This document shows, in pieces, positions 1-7,677 of a DNA stretch of 15,853 bases (positions within the stretch are counted from its first letter, which is position 1; each line of letters begins with the position of its first letter). Where the stretch lies: positions 1-15,853 of the forward strand of contig CAZPVJ010000035.1 of the NCBI GenBank assembly GCA_964590005.1, read 5' to 3'. The notes below the pieces were generated by a model, which was given only the letters and a program-made list of their open reading frames with translations, did not search any database and had not been told where the DNA came from. The translations under genes and the position numbers were made by a program. This DNA is from CALJFL01 sp964590005. GTDB lineage: Bacteria; Pseudomonadota; Gammaproteobacteria; Pseudomonadales; Halieaceae.

Positions 1-749
1 GCACCGTATTCGATGCCTTCGCCAACGGTTTCCTCGGTACTGTCGCGGGCCCGATCAAAGGAGGACTCCTCGGCCTCATCCCATTCAATGATGATGCCGT
101 CGACACCACCGGCCAGTGCCAGTCCCCGCATTTCGGACTCAAGTTCTATCACGACGCCGGTGGTACTCTTGAGCCAGAGTTTGCCGCCGCCGGAGTCGCC
201 CGCCGTCAGCCCCAGCCTGGCATTGCCATAGGTACCTGGAAAAGCATCCAGGTTGGGCATATCGTACACCACGCCCGTGGCATCGATCGTGGAAGCACCG
301 AAACCACCGACACCCAGCCCGGCAATTTTGAAAGGATACTCTTTCCCCTCAACGGTTAAGGTACCGCCCCCCATGGTGCCACTGCCAACCCAGGCCACAG
401 TGTATTGTTTGAGTTCGATTGTACCCGAGAGCTCCAGTTCTTCAGGGTCGATGGCTTCCTCTTCACCGTCATCGGTAACCGTCCCGGCTGGATCGTTCGT
501 GGCAGTCCCCGTTGCCACACTCTCCTGGGGTGCCGATTCCGGTATTGCCTGCCGCTCAACCTGCCGAGTGTCACTTTCGCTATCGGCCACTGGTGCTGGC
601 TCGGATACGGCCACCTCTACTGCCGGTACGGTTTCGCCCGATGCCGGCTCGGTCGGCTCCTCTGTGCTGCCGCAACCGGTGATGATAGCCGCCAATGACA
701 GCGATAGTGTGCAAAGATACAGTGCGCTGGTGTTACTCATGGAAAACAT
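1..749 (-). CDS. Putative outer-membrane/periplasmic lipoprotein, C-terminus beyond window
   Basis: This reading frame stays open to the left edge, so only the N-terminal part (about 249 residues) is visible. It begins with a hydrophobic signal (LSLSLAAIITGC), and ITGC is a good lipobox, so the protein is probably lipidated on that Cys. The n-region has no Lys or Arg, which is odd. A linker of about 80 residues rich in Glu, Pro, Thr and Ala follows. Then comes a Gly-rich, beta-strand-like domain with GSGTMGGGTL, YPFKIAGLGVGGFG and GVVYDMPNLDAFPGTYG. Its pattern loosely recalls DUF1134/EipA-type envelope proteins, from memory only. Two in-frame ATGs exist: 749, with GGAG only 4 nt upstream, and 740, with that GGAG 13 nt away. 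I took 749, but 740 is nearly as likely. It is the last gene of the leftmost minus-strand run. No specific function is assigned. Confidence 0.72.
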   Translation of the reverse strand, partial: MFSMSNTSALYLCTLSLSLAAIITGCGSTEEPTEPASGETVPAVEVAVSEPAPVADSESDTRQVERQAIPESAPQESVATGTATNDPAGTVTDDGEEEAIDPEELELSGTIELKQYTVAWVGSGTMGGGTLTVEGKEYPFKIAGLGVGGFGASTIDATGVVYDMPNLDAFPGTYGNARLGLTAGDSGGGKLWLKSTTGVVIELESEMRGLALAGGVDGIIIEWDEAEESSFDRARDSTEETVGEGIEYG

Positions 750-817
750 CCGACTCCGTGATACTGACCGCGTAAGTAAACCACAATCGAATCACCATTG
801 GTAAAGCGCGCAAGTGG

Positions 818-1996
818 TTATGGCTGTTCTATTGCTAAACGCAGTGCCTGAATGTCACTGAACCGTGTTTCGATGTCCTGCCTGTCAGACGCGGCGCGCA
901 GATCAGCGAGCTTGCGAAGCGATTTCAGAAGCACCGGTAATGGCGGACCGCTGGCGGTGAGCCCGGGTCTTTCCGTGAGACCACTGTCAGCTGCGGGCTG
1001 CTCGATAAACTTGGCGACAAGTTGTTCATGGTGCTGGATTGCGGTTGCCCCGTGCGCTTCGCAGACCTCCAGGAATAACGTGGCATTTTTCTTGAACCAG
1101 GGTTCGCCAGCATGCTCTTCCAGCTGTTGCAGGAAGCTGTCCATGAGGCTTTCCTGGCGCATACAGTCCCTGAGAAGCAATTGGTCTTCGGGTCGCATGT
1201 ACAGGAATTTGTCCACCAACAACTGAGAATAATAGGCGTTGTCCGCCTGGCAAAGCCCCAACAGCAGGTCGATGACATTGATCCCGGCGAAGTCGCCTGC
1301 ATTGGCGCCACGGTATTCCCTCAGCCCAACCCTGTGCGGTTTGTAATAGGGCCGCACGCAGTAAAAAAATCGATCGATATCCAGGTCTTCGAACAATGCA
1401 GTGTTGGACTGGATGACGTCTTCCAGGCCATGCCGGGCCGCGCGCAGCAGGTCGGGCGTTACCGGGTGGGATACACCCAGTGGAACAATGCGTAACAGGG
1501 CTTCGGCGGCGCGAATATAAGCCAGTGCCGAGCGGGTATTGCAGGTAACAAAGTGTTTTTCGTCTGGCAGCGAGGTAAACGTTTTGTAGGTACCGTTGAC
1601 GGCCAGGTTATGGGTTTCGAGGTGCGCCGAAGCGAATCGTGGCGCCACGCCCAACGCAGCGCCAAGTTGCATGGCCAGCGCTGAGGCCTCTACCAGTGGT
1701 GACGTGGTCTCCCTGGAGGGCTCGGTAATTTCATGGCGTCGGCAGGCCGCCATGTACAGGCCGATATTGCCCAGCAAATCAAACTGGGCCTCGAAACCCT
1801 CGTCGGTATTACCTTCCTTGAGAAGGTCGATAATGAAAACCCTGCCTTCCTCGACCAACTGCTGTTTGAGATCGTCACCAACACCGTCAACGGATTCGGG
1901 GCGCTCTGACGCAAAATAGCGCTCTTCAAGCGCGGTATTCAAGATGACAAAATTGCCCCTGATCCAGGCATCCAGCCGATCGGCGTTAGCGGTCAT
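818..1996 (-). CDS. PrnB-like (DUF1864) heme dioxygenase-superfamily protein
   Basis: A 392-aa cytoplasmic protein. It matches the pattern I know for PrnB, the heme enzyme that rearranges 7-chlorotryptophan in pyrrolnitrin synthesis, and the wider DUF1864 group, which share the fold of indoleamine/tryptophan 2,3-dioxygenases. Visible family signatures are SLPDEKHF (142-149), RPYYKPHRVGLREYRGANAG (215-234) and a Gly-Pro-Pro-Leu-Pro turn near 350-354. His322-His323 lie about where PrnB has its axial heme His (APHLKLAERAY), so one of them is a candidate ligand. The protein is longer than PrnB (about 361 aa), so it more likely belongs to the general DUF1864 branch. The ATG at 1996 has AGGAAG 7 nt upstream. 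It lies 44 nt after the AhpD-like gene, so the two are probably co-transcribed. Substrate unknown: no halogenase or other prn gene is in view, so pyrrolnitrin synthesis is not supported. Heme binding is inferred. Confidence 0.78.
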   Translation of the reverse strand: MTANADRLDAWIRGNFVILNTALEERYFASERPESVDGVGDDLKQQLVEEGRVFIIDLLKEGNTDEGFEAQFDLLGNIGLYMAACRRHEITEPSRETTSPLVEASALAMQLGAALGVAPRFASAHLETHNLAVNGTYKTFTSLPDEKHFVTCNTRSALAYIRAAEALLRIVPLGVSHPVTPDLLRAARHGLEDVIQSNTALFEDLDIDRFFYCVRPYYKPHRVGLREYRGANAGDFAGINVIDLLLGLCQADNAYYSQLLVDKFLYMRPEDQLLLRDCMRQESLMDSFLQQLEEHAGEPWFKKNATLFLEVCEAHGATAIQHHEQLVAKFIEQPAADSGLTERPGLTASGPPLPVLLKSLRKLADLRAASDRQDIETRFSDIQALRLAIEQP

Positions 1997-2040
1997 GACC
2001 GGTCTTCCTGTGCATCAGAGTGGTCTTGGTGAAAGCGCCT

Positions 2041-2631
2041 TCATCGAACGTTGATGGGTTCTTTGCCCCAGGGGGTCACTTCTTCACCAAAGTTTGCCTG
2101 GAAGGCCGAGGGCAGCTCTTCGGTCATGTCCAGCGTTGCAGCAAGACGACCCATTCCCACGTACAGCGCCAGGTGCATCAGCAGTTCCATGGTTTGGGCT
2201 TCGTCGAAGTATTCCCTGAGTCGGGCGAAGCGTTCATCGGTGATCGACAGATGGTCTGTGGCGAACCGATCAGCGATATCCAGTGCCACCTGTTCAGCCG
2301 CAGTCAGGTCGTCTGCCTCCTGCGGATTCTCGATAGAGCACACCAGATCTTCATCAACATCATTAGCGGCACTGGAGTAGCGGATCGCCATGCAGCTGCG
2401 GCACTGGTTGCGGAACGCCACGCGCAGCCTGACTAGCTCGATGAGGCGCTCTGGTAGTGTCCGGTTCATGGCAATGGCGGCGCCGAACCCGATAGCCCCC
2501 TTGGCGATCTCGGGGCTGTGGGCCAGCATGCGGGTAATACCTTGTTCAATGTCAGTAGCTGTATCTCCCGCGGTCATCTTGACGAGCTCGGGATCCCAGT
2601 GCTCAACGGGGATTTTGGAAATGCGACTCAT
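2041..2631 (-). CDS. AhpD-like carboxymuconolactone decarboxylase-family protein
   Basis: A 196-aa alpha-helical protein of the AhpD/CMD family. The CxxC pair Cys77-Cys80 sits in NQCRSCMAIRY, with Glu65 twelve residues before the first Cys, the spacing of the AhpD proton-relay Glu. The His expected four residues after the second Cys is Arg84, so activity may differ from a classical alkylhydroperoxidase. Possible roles are disulfide-linked peroxide reduction or a decarboxylase/isomerase-like step. The frame is open upstream to an ATG at 2784, but I chose the ATG at 2631: it has a near-perfect AGGAGG 7 nt upstream, MSRISKIP fits a normal family N-terminus, and a sigma70-like promoter at 2714-2742 lies inside the longer frame. 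It precedes the PrnB-like gene by 44 nt and is probably the first gene of a two-gene unit. Confidence 0.85.
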   Translation of the reverse strand: MSRISKIPVEHWDPELVKMTAGDTATDIEQGITRMLAHSPEIAKGAIGFGAAIAMNRTLPERLIELVRLRVAFRNQCRSCMAIRYSSAANDVDEDLVCSIENPQEADDLTAAEQVALDIADRFATDHLSITDERFARLREYFDEAQTMELLMHLALYVGMGRLAATLDMTEELPSAFQANFGEEVTPWGKEPINVR

Positions 2632-2645
2632 GTCTGGTCCTCCTG
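2622..2645 (-). promoter_or_regulatory. Strong ribosome binding site fixing the AhpD-like gene start
   Basis: Read on the minus strand, AGGAGGACCAGACATG places a full anti-16S match 7 nt before the ATG at 2631. No comparable site precedes the upstream in-frame ATG at 2784. This decides the start in favour of the 196-residue product. Confidence 0.8.
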
Positions 2646-2713
2646 GATGGGCGTCGATTGAGCGGCTGCTGTCCTGGTGCAAAAACCCATGACGGCCGAT
2701 GCATGCGCTCAAG

Positions 2714-2742
2714 AGTATAGAAGTATACAGGGCGCCTGTCCC
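2714..2742 (-). promoter_or_regulatory. Sigma70-like promoter for the AhpD-like/PrnB-like pair
   Basis: On the minus strand, GGGACA (4 of 6 matches to TTGACA), a 17-nt spacer and TATACT (5 of 6 to TATAAT) lie about 80 nt upstream of the AhpD-like ATG at 2631. A second TATACT copy lies just upstream within the spacer. The position, in the 164-nt gap after the SDR stop, suggests the pair can be transcribed separately from the SDR and OYE genes. This is prediction only; no start site is known. Confidence 0.5.
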
Positions 2743-2795
2743 GCCGCGGTCTACCCAAGCGACGTTTGGTAGGGCTTGCGGCAACGACCGGTAGC

Positions 2796-3677
2796 TCAGG
2801 GGCCGGTGTAGGGTGGGTCGCCCGGCCCGCGGTAAGCATCGATAGGGCTGCGAACCGCGTCACTGCCGTAATACCAACCATTACCCGCCAGGGGAGCGAA
2901 CAGCAGGTGCAGCGCCGACCGGGTCCCCTCCGAGGGTGGCTTCATACCCAGTTCTTCCGGTGTCTTGCCGCTGGCCACGGCGTGAAAATGGGTGAGGTCT
3001 GTATCTATCCAGCCTGGGGTGCAGGCATTGATGGCCAGATGCGGGTTTTCCCTGGCAAGATTGAGAGTATAGGTGTTTGCGCAGGCCTTGGAGAACCCGT
3101 ACGCGTCGCTGTTATCCAGGCCATCCCCGGTTAACGCCCCATTTTCAGGATCAATGTGGTCTGCCATAAAGGCGTCAAGGCGGGGCCATTCAATAGCCGG
3201 GTCGGTAAGGAATTGCCTCAACCCGGGTTGGCATTCGGACACAAACCTGGGTCCCGCCGCCGAGGTGATGTTGACCACGCGACCCTCTGTGGGATCCAGC
3301 AGTGGCAAGAAAGCCTGACAAACCCGGTGAATACCGCGGACATTGACCTCTAGCACAGGGCCAGGTTCCTTGCTGCCAAAGCCGATCCCGGCATTGTTGA
3401 CGATGCCGTAAAGTGTTGCAGCGCCATCATTAATCGACGCTGCCACCGCTTGCACGGCAGCCTGGACTGATAGGTCATCACTGACATCCAGGGGCAATAG
3501 CATCAGTCGTTCGCGCCAGCCGCCCTGGACTTCCAGGAGGCGGTTGATCGCGGCTTCACCCCGCTCGCTGTCGCGGCTGCCGAGGATGACATGGGTATGT
3601 TCATCGTGCTCGAGTATGGCCTGGCAAATTGCCAGTCCGATCCCCTTGTTACCGCCGGTTACGAGTATGCGTCGCAT
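2796..3677 (-). CDS. Carbonyl reductase (CBR1)-like short-chain dehydrogenase
   Basis: A 293-aa NAD(P)-dependent SDR. Visible are the nucleotide motif TGGNKGIG (7-14), NNAG (94-97), Asn112, Ser139 and the catalytic Tyr193-Lys197 in YGFSK, then PGWIDTDL (221-228). A segment of about 50 residues lies between the Ser and Tyr motifs (142-190). Such an insertion, together with VTGGNKGIG and GRVVNITS, is characteristic of the carbonyl reductase CBR1 group rather than FabG-like enzymes. It would reduce a ketone, aldehyde or quinone. A basic residue after the first Gly pair (Lys11) would suit NADPH, but this is inference. The ATG at 3677 directly follows an in-frame stop, so it is the first possible ATG, although no clear Shine-Dalgarno precedes it. 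It lies 96 nt downstream of the OYE gene on the same strand and probably shares its transcript. Substrate unknown. Confidence 0.88.
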   Translation of the reverse strand: MRRILVTGGNKGIGLAICQAILEHDEHTHVILGSRDSERGEAAINRLLEVQGGWRERLMLLPLDVSDDLSVQAAVQAVAASINDGAATLYGIVNNAGIGFGSKEPGPVLEVNVRGIHRVCQAFLPLLDPTEGRVVNITSAAGPRFVSECQPGLRQFLTDPAIEWPRLDAFMADHIDPENGALTGDGLDNSDAYGFSKACANTYTLNLARENPHLAINACTPGWIDTDLTHFHAVASGKTPEELGMKPPSEGTRSALHLLFAPLAGNGWYYGSDAVRSPIDAYRGPGDPPYTGP

Positions 3678-3773
3678 GAGTCAGACGCTAGCAGACAGAC
3701 TGGTGGTTTACAAACCAGTGGCATTACCGGTAGTGCCTTTTTTGCCGTGCGCTGGATATTCCCGGCTCCCTTT

Positions 3774-5009
3774 TCAGGCCTCGGCGGCAAAGATACGATT
3801 AAGCTCCGGGTCATTGGCAGGATGCCAAACGCAGCGGGTGCCGTCCGGGTGATAAATATAGGCTACACAGGCATTGCAATTGTCGCAGCCTGATTGCTCC
3901 AGCTCGCCGCTGCGCAATTTGTTCACCAGAGCGGGGTCGTGAAGCAGGGCGCGCGCCAGCACCAGGCACTCAAAGCCCTCCGCGACAGCAGTCTGGGCGT
4001 TGGATAGTGACTTGATGCCACCCAGGTAGGCCAGGGGTACGTCAACCGCCGCCCGAATCTGCCGCGAATAGTCCAGGAAGTACATCTCTTTGAAGGTGAC
4101 CTCTGGCTCGCTTGAAGCGGCGGCCTTCATCATCAACGCGGTTAGCCATTCCCGCTGCTGCTTCAGTACCTTACTGATCTCGACACGATTCATTCGGCTG
4201 CCAAACATGAACCAGGTCGATTCGACGTTGCGCCCACCACTCAATACCAGCATGTCGGCCCCGGCCTCCTGCAGGGCCTTGGCCGTCACAATACCGTCTT
4301 CGACTTTCGCGCCCCTGCGGGTGCCATCGGCGACATTGATTTTAGCCAGTACCGCGGTGGTGTCGCCGACAGCCTGTTTTACGGCTGCCAGTACCCGCGC
4401 AGGGAATCGCACCCGGTTTTCAGCTTCACCGCCGTACTCGTCCTGGCGCCGGTTATTGAGCGGCGAGATAAACTGGTTGAGCAGGTAGCCATGACCCATG
4501 TGCAGTTCGACGGCGTCGAACCCGGTATCCCGAGCGAGGCAGGCAGCGTCTACAAACTCCTGGATGACCCGCTCCATATCCTGCTCAGTCATTGCCCGGC
4601 TGAAAAAGTTGCCCTTGAGCATACCGGCGGGATTAAAACCCGACGACGCGGAAATGGTGCGACCCCTGACTTTCATGCCGGTGACAAAAGAACCGCCGTG
4701 GGTAATCTGGGCCGAGATAGCTGCGCCTTCGGCGTGGACTGCTGTGGTCAAGGCCCGCAGGTCCGCACTGATTTCCGGTCGCATCCATATTTGGTTGGGC
4801 AGCGTTCTGCCCTCTGGCGCGACGGACATGTAGGCCACGGTAGTCATGCCCACTCCGCCACGTGCCAGTTCGCTGTGATGTTTTACCAAGGCCCTGGTTG
4901 GCCTGCCCTGGAGACACATGGCCTCATTGGCGCCTGACTTTATGAAGCGGTTGCGCAGTGTCAGTGGGCCGATAGTAATCGGGTCAAAAGGGGAGGGGAC
5001 TGCATTCAT
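3774..5009 (-). CDS. Old Yellow Enzyme-family NADH:flavin oxidoreductase with C-terminal Cys cluster
   Basis: A 411-aa FMN-dependent (beta/alpha)8-barrel ene-reductase of the OYE/2,4-dienoyl-CoA reductase family. Motifs are FDPITIGPLTLRNRF at the N-terminus, QITHGG (101-106), HMGHGYLLNQFISPLNNRR (170-188) with the His170/His173 substrate pair and Tyr175, DEYGG (190-194) and the glycine-rich phosphate loop near YLGGIKS (328-334). Near the C-terminus Cys375, Cys378, Cys381 and Cys393 form C-x2-C-x2-C-x11-C, resembling the [4Fe-4S] site of FadH-type enzymes. The protein lacks the second flavin/NAD(P) domain of FadH, so electron delivery is not settled. It probably reduces an activated C=C bond. 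The ATG at 5009 has GAGGT about 9 nt upstream. A longer frame from 5087 adds a low-complexity leader and is less likely. It is divergent from the acyl-CoA ligase gene, which suggests joint control and a CoA-linked substrate. Confidence 0.9.
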   Translation of the reverse strand: MNAVPSPFDPITIGPLTLRNRFIKSGANEAMCLQGRPTRALVKHHSELARGGVGMTTVAYMSVAPEGRTLPNQIWMRPEISADLRALTTAVHAEGAAISAQITHGGSFVTGMKVRGRTISASSGFNPAGMLKGNFFSRAMTEQDMERVIQEFVDAACLARDTGFDAVELHMGHGYLLNQFISPLNNRRQDEYGGEAENRVRFPARVLAAVKQAVGDTTAVLAKINVADGTRRGAKVEDGIVTAKALQEAGADMLVLSGGRNVESTWFMFGSRMNRVEISKVLKQQREWLTALMMKAAASSEPEVTFKEMYFLDYSRQIRAAVDVPLAYLGGIKSLSNAQTAVAEGFECLVLARALLHDPALVNKLRSGELEQSGCDNCNACVAYIYHPDGTRCVWHPANDPELNRIFAAEA

Positions 5010-5311
5010 GTGATGTGACCTCGGGCGCAGTGATGCCCACGATGGAGACAGTCGCGCAGGATAACCGCTGTCACCCGACATTCCCATTGCTCGACAGCGA
5101 ATGTGCTCGGATTGGCTAATTTGATGTACTTGTGTGGCATGGGGCTTCCAGCGTGCTCATCTGTCTGACAGTAACTGCCTTTGCCGCGAGTTCTCCCGTG
5201 CCCCGGGAATTGTTCTAGACTAGACGTTGTAATCACTGTCGCCTGGTGGGCCTGCATCGCCATCCCGAGGTTTACCGCGACGCCAACGACTGAGAGGAAT
5301 GACACCCAGCT
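5010..5311. promoter_or_regulatory. Divergent intergenic control region with short palindromes
   Basis: These 302 nt separate the OYE gene (minus) from the acyl-CoA ligase gene (plus). No convincing gene is present. Three compact inverted repeats cluster in the right half: CTGTCTGACAG at 5161-5171, TCCCG-N5-CGGGA at 5194-5208 and TCTAGACTAGA at 5214-5224. They could be operators for a transcription factor encoded elsewhere, since no regulator gene lies in the window. I found no good -35/-10 pair on either strand. GAGAGGAAT at 5292-5300 is a distant ribosome site for the ligase gene. Confidence 0.45.
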
Positions 5312-6871
5312 ATGCCTGACCATTCAAGCCAGACACTGTTTGATACCCTGCGCAGATCGGCGGCCCGACAGCCCGACAAGCTCGCGATAAGGCAGGGTGA
5401 CCTTAGCTGGAGCTATTCAGAGTTCCATCAGCAATGCCTGCAAGTGGCAGCCGGCCTGCAGAAAACAGGTATTGGTACAGGGGATCGTGTCGCCATTCTC
5501 TCTCGGAACTCGAGTACCTTCGCACTCGCTCGGTACGCGCTGGCGGCTGTGGGGGCTGTCCTGGTGCCCGTCAACTTCATGCTCAACCCCGAGGAAGCGG
5601 CCTACATTCTCAACCACAGCGAAACGCGGCTGTTATTGATCGGAAAAGAGGAGCGAGATGTCGCCGCCCAGCTTCCTGAGTTGTGCCCGGGGATCGAAAC
5701 ATTTGTCTGGATGGGCAGCGAAGAAGGCCTGGCCGTGCCCGAAGGAATGATACCGTTTGGCGCCTTGCGGGGAGCGGCAGAGGAGGCCGTGGTAGCTGGG
5801 CTCGATCCGGCTGAGCCCGCCCAGATCATTTATACCAGTGGCACTGAGTCCGCTCCCAAAGGGGCTGTGCTGAGCCATTCCGCGGTCATCTGGCAGTATG
5901 CAAGTTGCCTGGTCGACGCCGAGATTACCGCCTCTGATGTCCTCCTGCATTCGATGCCGTTGTACCACTGCGCACAATTGGATGCCTTTCTCGGGCCGTC
6001 CATTCAGGTTGGCGGCAGCAATGTCATCACCGATGATCCGAGTCCCGAAAATCTGCTGTCGCTCATCGAGTCTGAACAGATCAATTCCTTTTTTGCCCCG
6101 CCCACGGTCTGGATAGCGCTGCTTAATTCGCCGCAGTTCGACCAGACTGATCTTTCCCGTTTGCGCAAGGGCTATTATGGCGCCGCCATCATGCCCATCG
6201 AGATCATGAAGCGCATACAGGAAAGCATTCCCCAGATACGCCTTTGGAACCTGTACGGGCAGACCGAGATCGCACCGGTCGCTACCATTCTCAAACCCGA
6301 GGACCAGCTACGCAAGCCGGGCTCGTGTGGCAAGGCTGTATTGAATGTCGAGACCCGGATCGTTGACGATGACGGCAATGACGTTGCTGAAGGAGACATT
6401 GGTGAGGTCGTGCATCGGTCACCGCAACTGTTGACAGAGTATTTCAAAAATCCCGAGAAAACTGCCGAAGCGTTCGAGGGTGGCTGGTTCCACAGTGGAG
6501 ATCTGGCGACGATCGATGGCGAGGGTTACATCACGATAGTGGATCGTAAGAAAGACATGATCAAGACCGGCGGTGAGAATGTCTCCGGGCGAGAGGTCGA
6601 GGAGGCTGTCTATCAACTGTCTGGCATTGCCGAGGTTGCGGTGATCGGTTTGCCACACCCTCATTGGATCGAGGCAGTGACCGCCGTGGTGGTGGCGCAG
6701 CCAGGTGAATCACTCACCGAGGAGACTGTTATTGCGCATTCCGCCGGGTTGCTGGCAGGTTTCAAGGTGCCCAAGAAAATCCTCTTCGTCGACGAGCTGC
6801 CACGTAACCCGTCCGGCAAGATTCTCAAGCGCGATCTGCGCTTAAGCTATGCTGATGCGTTCCAGGAATGA
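5312..6871 (+). CDS. Acyl-CoA synthetase (class I adenylate-forming ligase)
   Basis: A 519-aa ATP-dependent acid:CoA ligase. The phosphate-binding loop YTSGTESAPKG is at 174-184, followed by PLYHCAQLDAF (216-226), YGQTE (315-319), GWFHSGD (391-397), DRKKDMIKTGGENV (411-424) and the C-terminal PSGKILKRDLR with catalytic Lys503. All core motifs are intact, so it should be active. The length suits medium/long-chain or aryl-acid CoA ligases (FadD3/FadD13-like), and substrate class cannot be read from the sequence. The ATG at 5312 follows a GAGAGGA site at a long spacing of about 14 nt. It is divergent from the OYE gene and is followed after 41 nt by the cupin gene, probably in one transcript. In context it would feed a CoA ester to the reductive enzymes on the other strand, which is inference. 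Confidence 0.92.
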   Translation: MPDHSSQTLFDTLRRSAARQPDKLAIRQGDLSWSYSEFHQQCLQVAAGLQKTGIGTGDRVAILSRNSSTFALARYALAAVGAVLVPVNFMLNPEEAAYILNHSETRLLLIGKEERDVAAQLPELCPGIETFVWMGSEEGLAVPEGMIPFGALRGAAEEAVVAGLDPAEPAQIIYTSGTESAPKGAVLSHSAVIWQYASCLVDAEITASDVLLHSMPLYHCAQLDAFLGPSIQVGGSNVITDDPSPENLLSLIESEQINSFFAPPTVWIALLNSPQFDQTDLSRLRKGYYGAAIMPIEIMKRIQESIPQIRLWNLYGQTEIAPVATILKPEDQLRKPGSCGKAVLNVETRIVDDDGNDVAEGDIGEVVHRSPQLLTEYFKNPEKTAEAFEGGWFHSGDLATIDGEGYITIVDRKKDMIKTGGENVSGREVEEAVYQLSGIAEVAVIGLPHPHWIEAVTAVVVAQPGESLTEETVIAHSAGLLAGFKVPKKILFVDELPRNPSGKILKRDLRLSYADAFQE

Positions 6872-6912
6872 GCCAGCAATCAGCCGGCTGCGCACGAGTG
6901 TGAGGTGTGTCA

Positions 6913-7602
6913 ATGTCCTGGCAAAAATTCCAGTCTAGTCAGATCCCCTGGAGTGGTAGTAGCCAGTCCAGAGAGCGGATAATTGCAACCGCGCCGAGTG
7001 TTCTGCGGCAGCGCAGCGTGGTCGGCGACGAAGAGCTGAGTGTCGAGGCCGAAGGCGGCGTATTACTGATACCCACGAGTGGCGTGTTGGCGTTGGCTGA
7101 CGGGACTGTGCTGAACGCGGGTGACCTCATGTGGATACCTGCCGGCAAGGGCTATAGCGGCCAGTGTCGCGACTCGCTGATGCTCTATGAGTTGCACCTG
7201 CCAGTACCACTGGGTCCTGCAGAGCCCTGTTTGATGGCTCAGTCAACGTTTGAATGGCAGAGCTTCGATGACCCTGCGGGCCGGCCAACCCAGCCCGTTC
7301 AGGTGCTTATGGAGGGCGAGTTGTCGATACTGCGTACACGCTTCGTGCCCGAATTTACAGCGGGAGACCACTGGCATGATTTCGATACCTGGTATTTCAT
7401 TACTGACGGATCCATGCGATTTGGTGAGGAGGGCATTTACAGTGCCGGTGATGTCAGGCAGGTGACCGGTGGTTACAGTTACGGGCCAGAGGAGCCGGGA
7501 ACCGATGGCGTGGAATTTGTCCTGGTCAGTGTTGGTGGGCCGGTGGCATTGCACTGGGCGGACCTGGAGGCGCCACCACACGGGGCTTTGCAGGTTTCCT
7601 GA
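6913..7602 (+). CDS. Two-domain cupin-fold protein
   Basis: A 229-aa protein made of two cupin-like halves. The first (about 35-100) has GGVLLIPTSG and AGDLMWIPAGKGYSG but no metal-binding His set. The second (about 130-210) has GDHWHDFDTWYFITDGSMRF, with His153 and His155 as possible metal ligands, then SAGDVRQVTGGYSYGPEEPG, where the His usual in the second cupin motif is replaced by Tyr. It may be a sensor, isomerase or dioxygenase-like accessory protein for the neighbouring acid-CoA pathway. It could also resemble ChrR-type cupins. No specific activity is claimed. The ATG at 6913 is preferred over a GTG at 6907 because GAGG stands 7 nt before it. It lies 41 nt after the ligase gene on the same strand. 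Confidence 0.8.
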   Translation: MSWQKFQSSQIPWSGSSQSRERIIATAPSVLRQRSVVGDEELSVEAEGGVLLIPTSGVLALADGTVLNAGDLMWIPAGKGYSGQCRDSLMLYELHLPVPLGPAEPCLMAQSTFEWQSFDDPAGRPTQPVQVLMEGELSILRTRFVPEFTAGDHWHDFDTWYFITDGSMRFGEEGIYSAGDVRQVTGGYSYGPEEPGTDGVEFVLVSVGGPVALHWADLEAPPHGALQVS

Positions 7603-7677
7603 AGCGCCTGGCGCTCACAGCGTGTAGTATGCAGTTTTCAACGATGCAATAAGCGTAGCCAGCCACGTCAGTGGTAA

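Noticed and set aside
253..804. 183-residue plus-strand frame
   Set aside because: It is antisense to the lipoprotein, Ser/Pro/Val-rich with no domain, and the minus strand gives a signal peptide, lipobox and a folded-looking domain.
818..1996. Canonical tryptophan 2,3-dioxygenase
   Set aside because: The signatures seen match PrnB/DUF1864 rather than classical TDO motifs, and no kynurenine-pathway gene is in the window.
2632..2784. N-terminal extension of the AhpD-like protein from an ATG at 2784
   Set aside because: It lacks a ribosome site, has no family match and covers the likely promoter. The ATG at 2631 has AGGAGG.
6881..6890. CAGCCGGCTG perfect palindrome after the ligase stop
   Set aside because: Ten bases in a GC-rich gap, no U-run and too short for a terminator claim.
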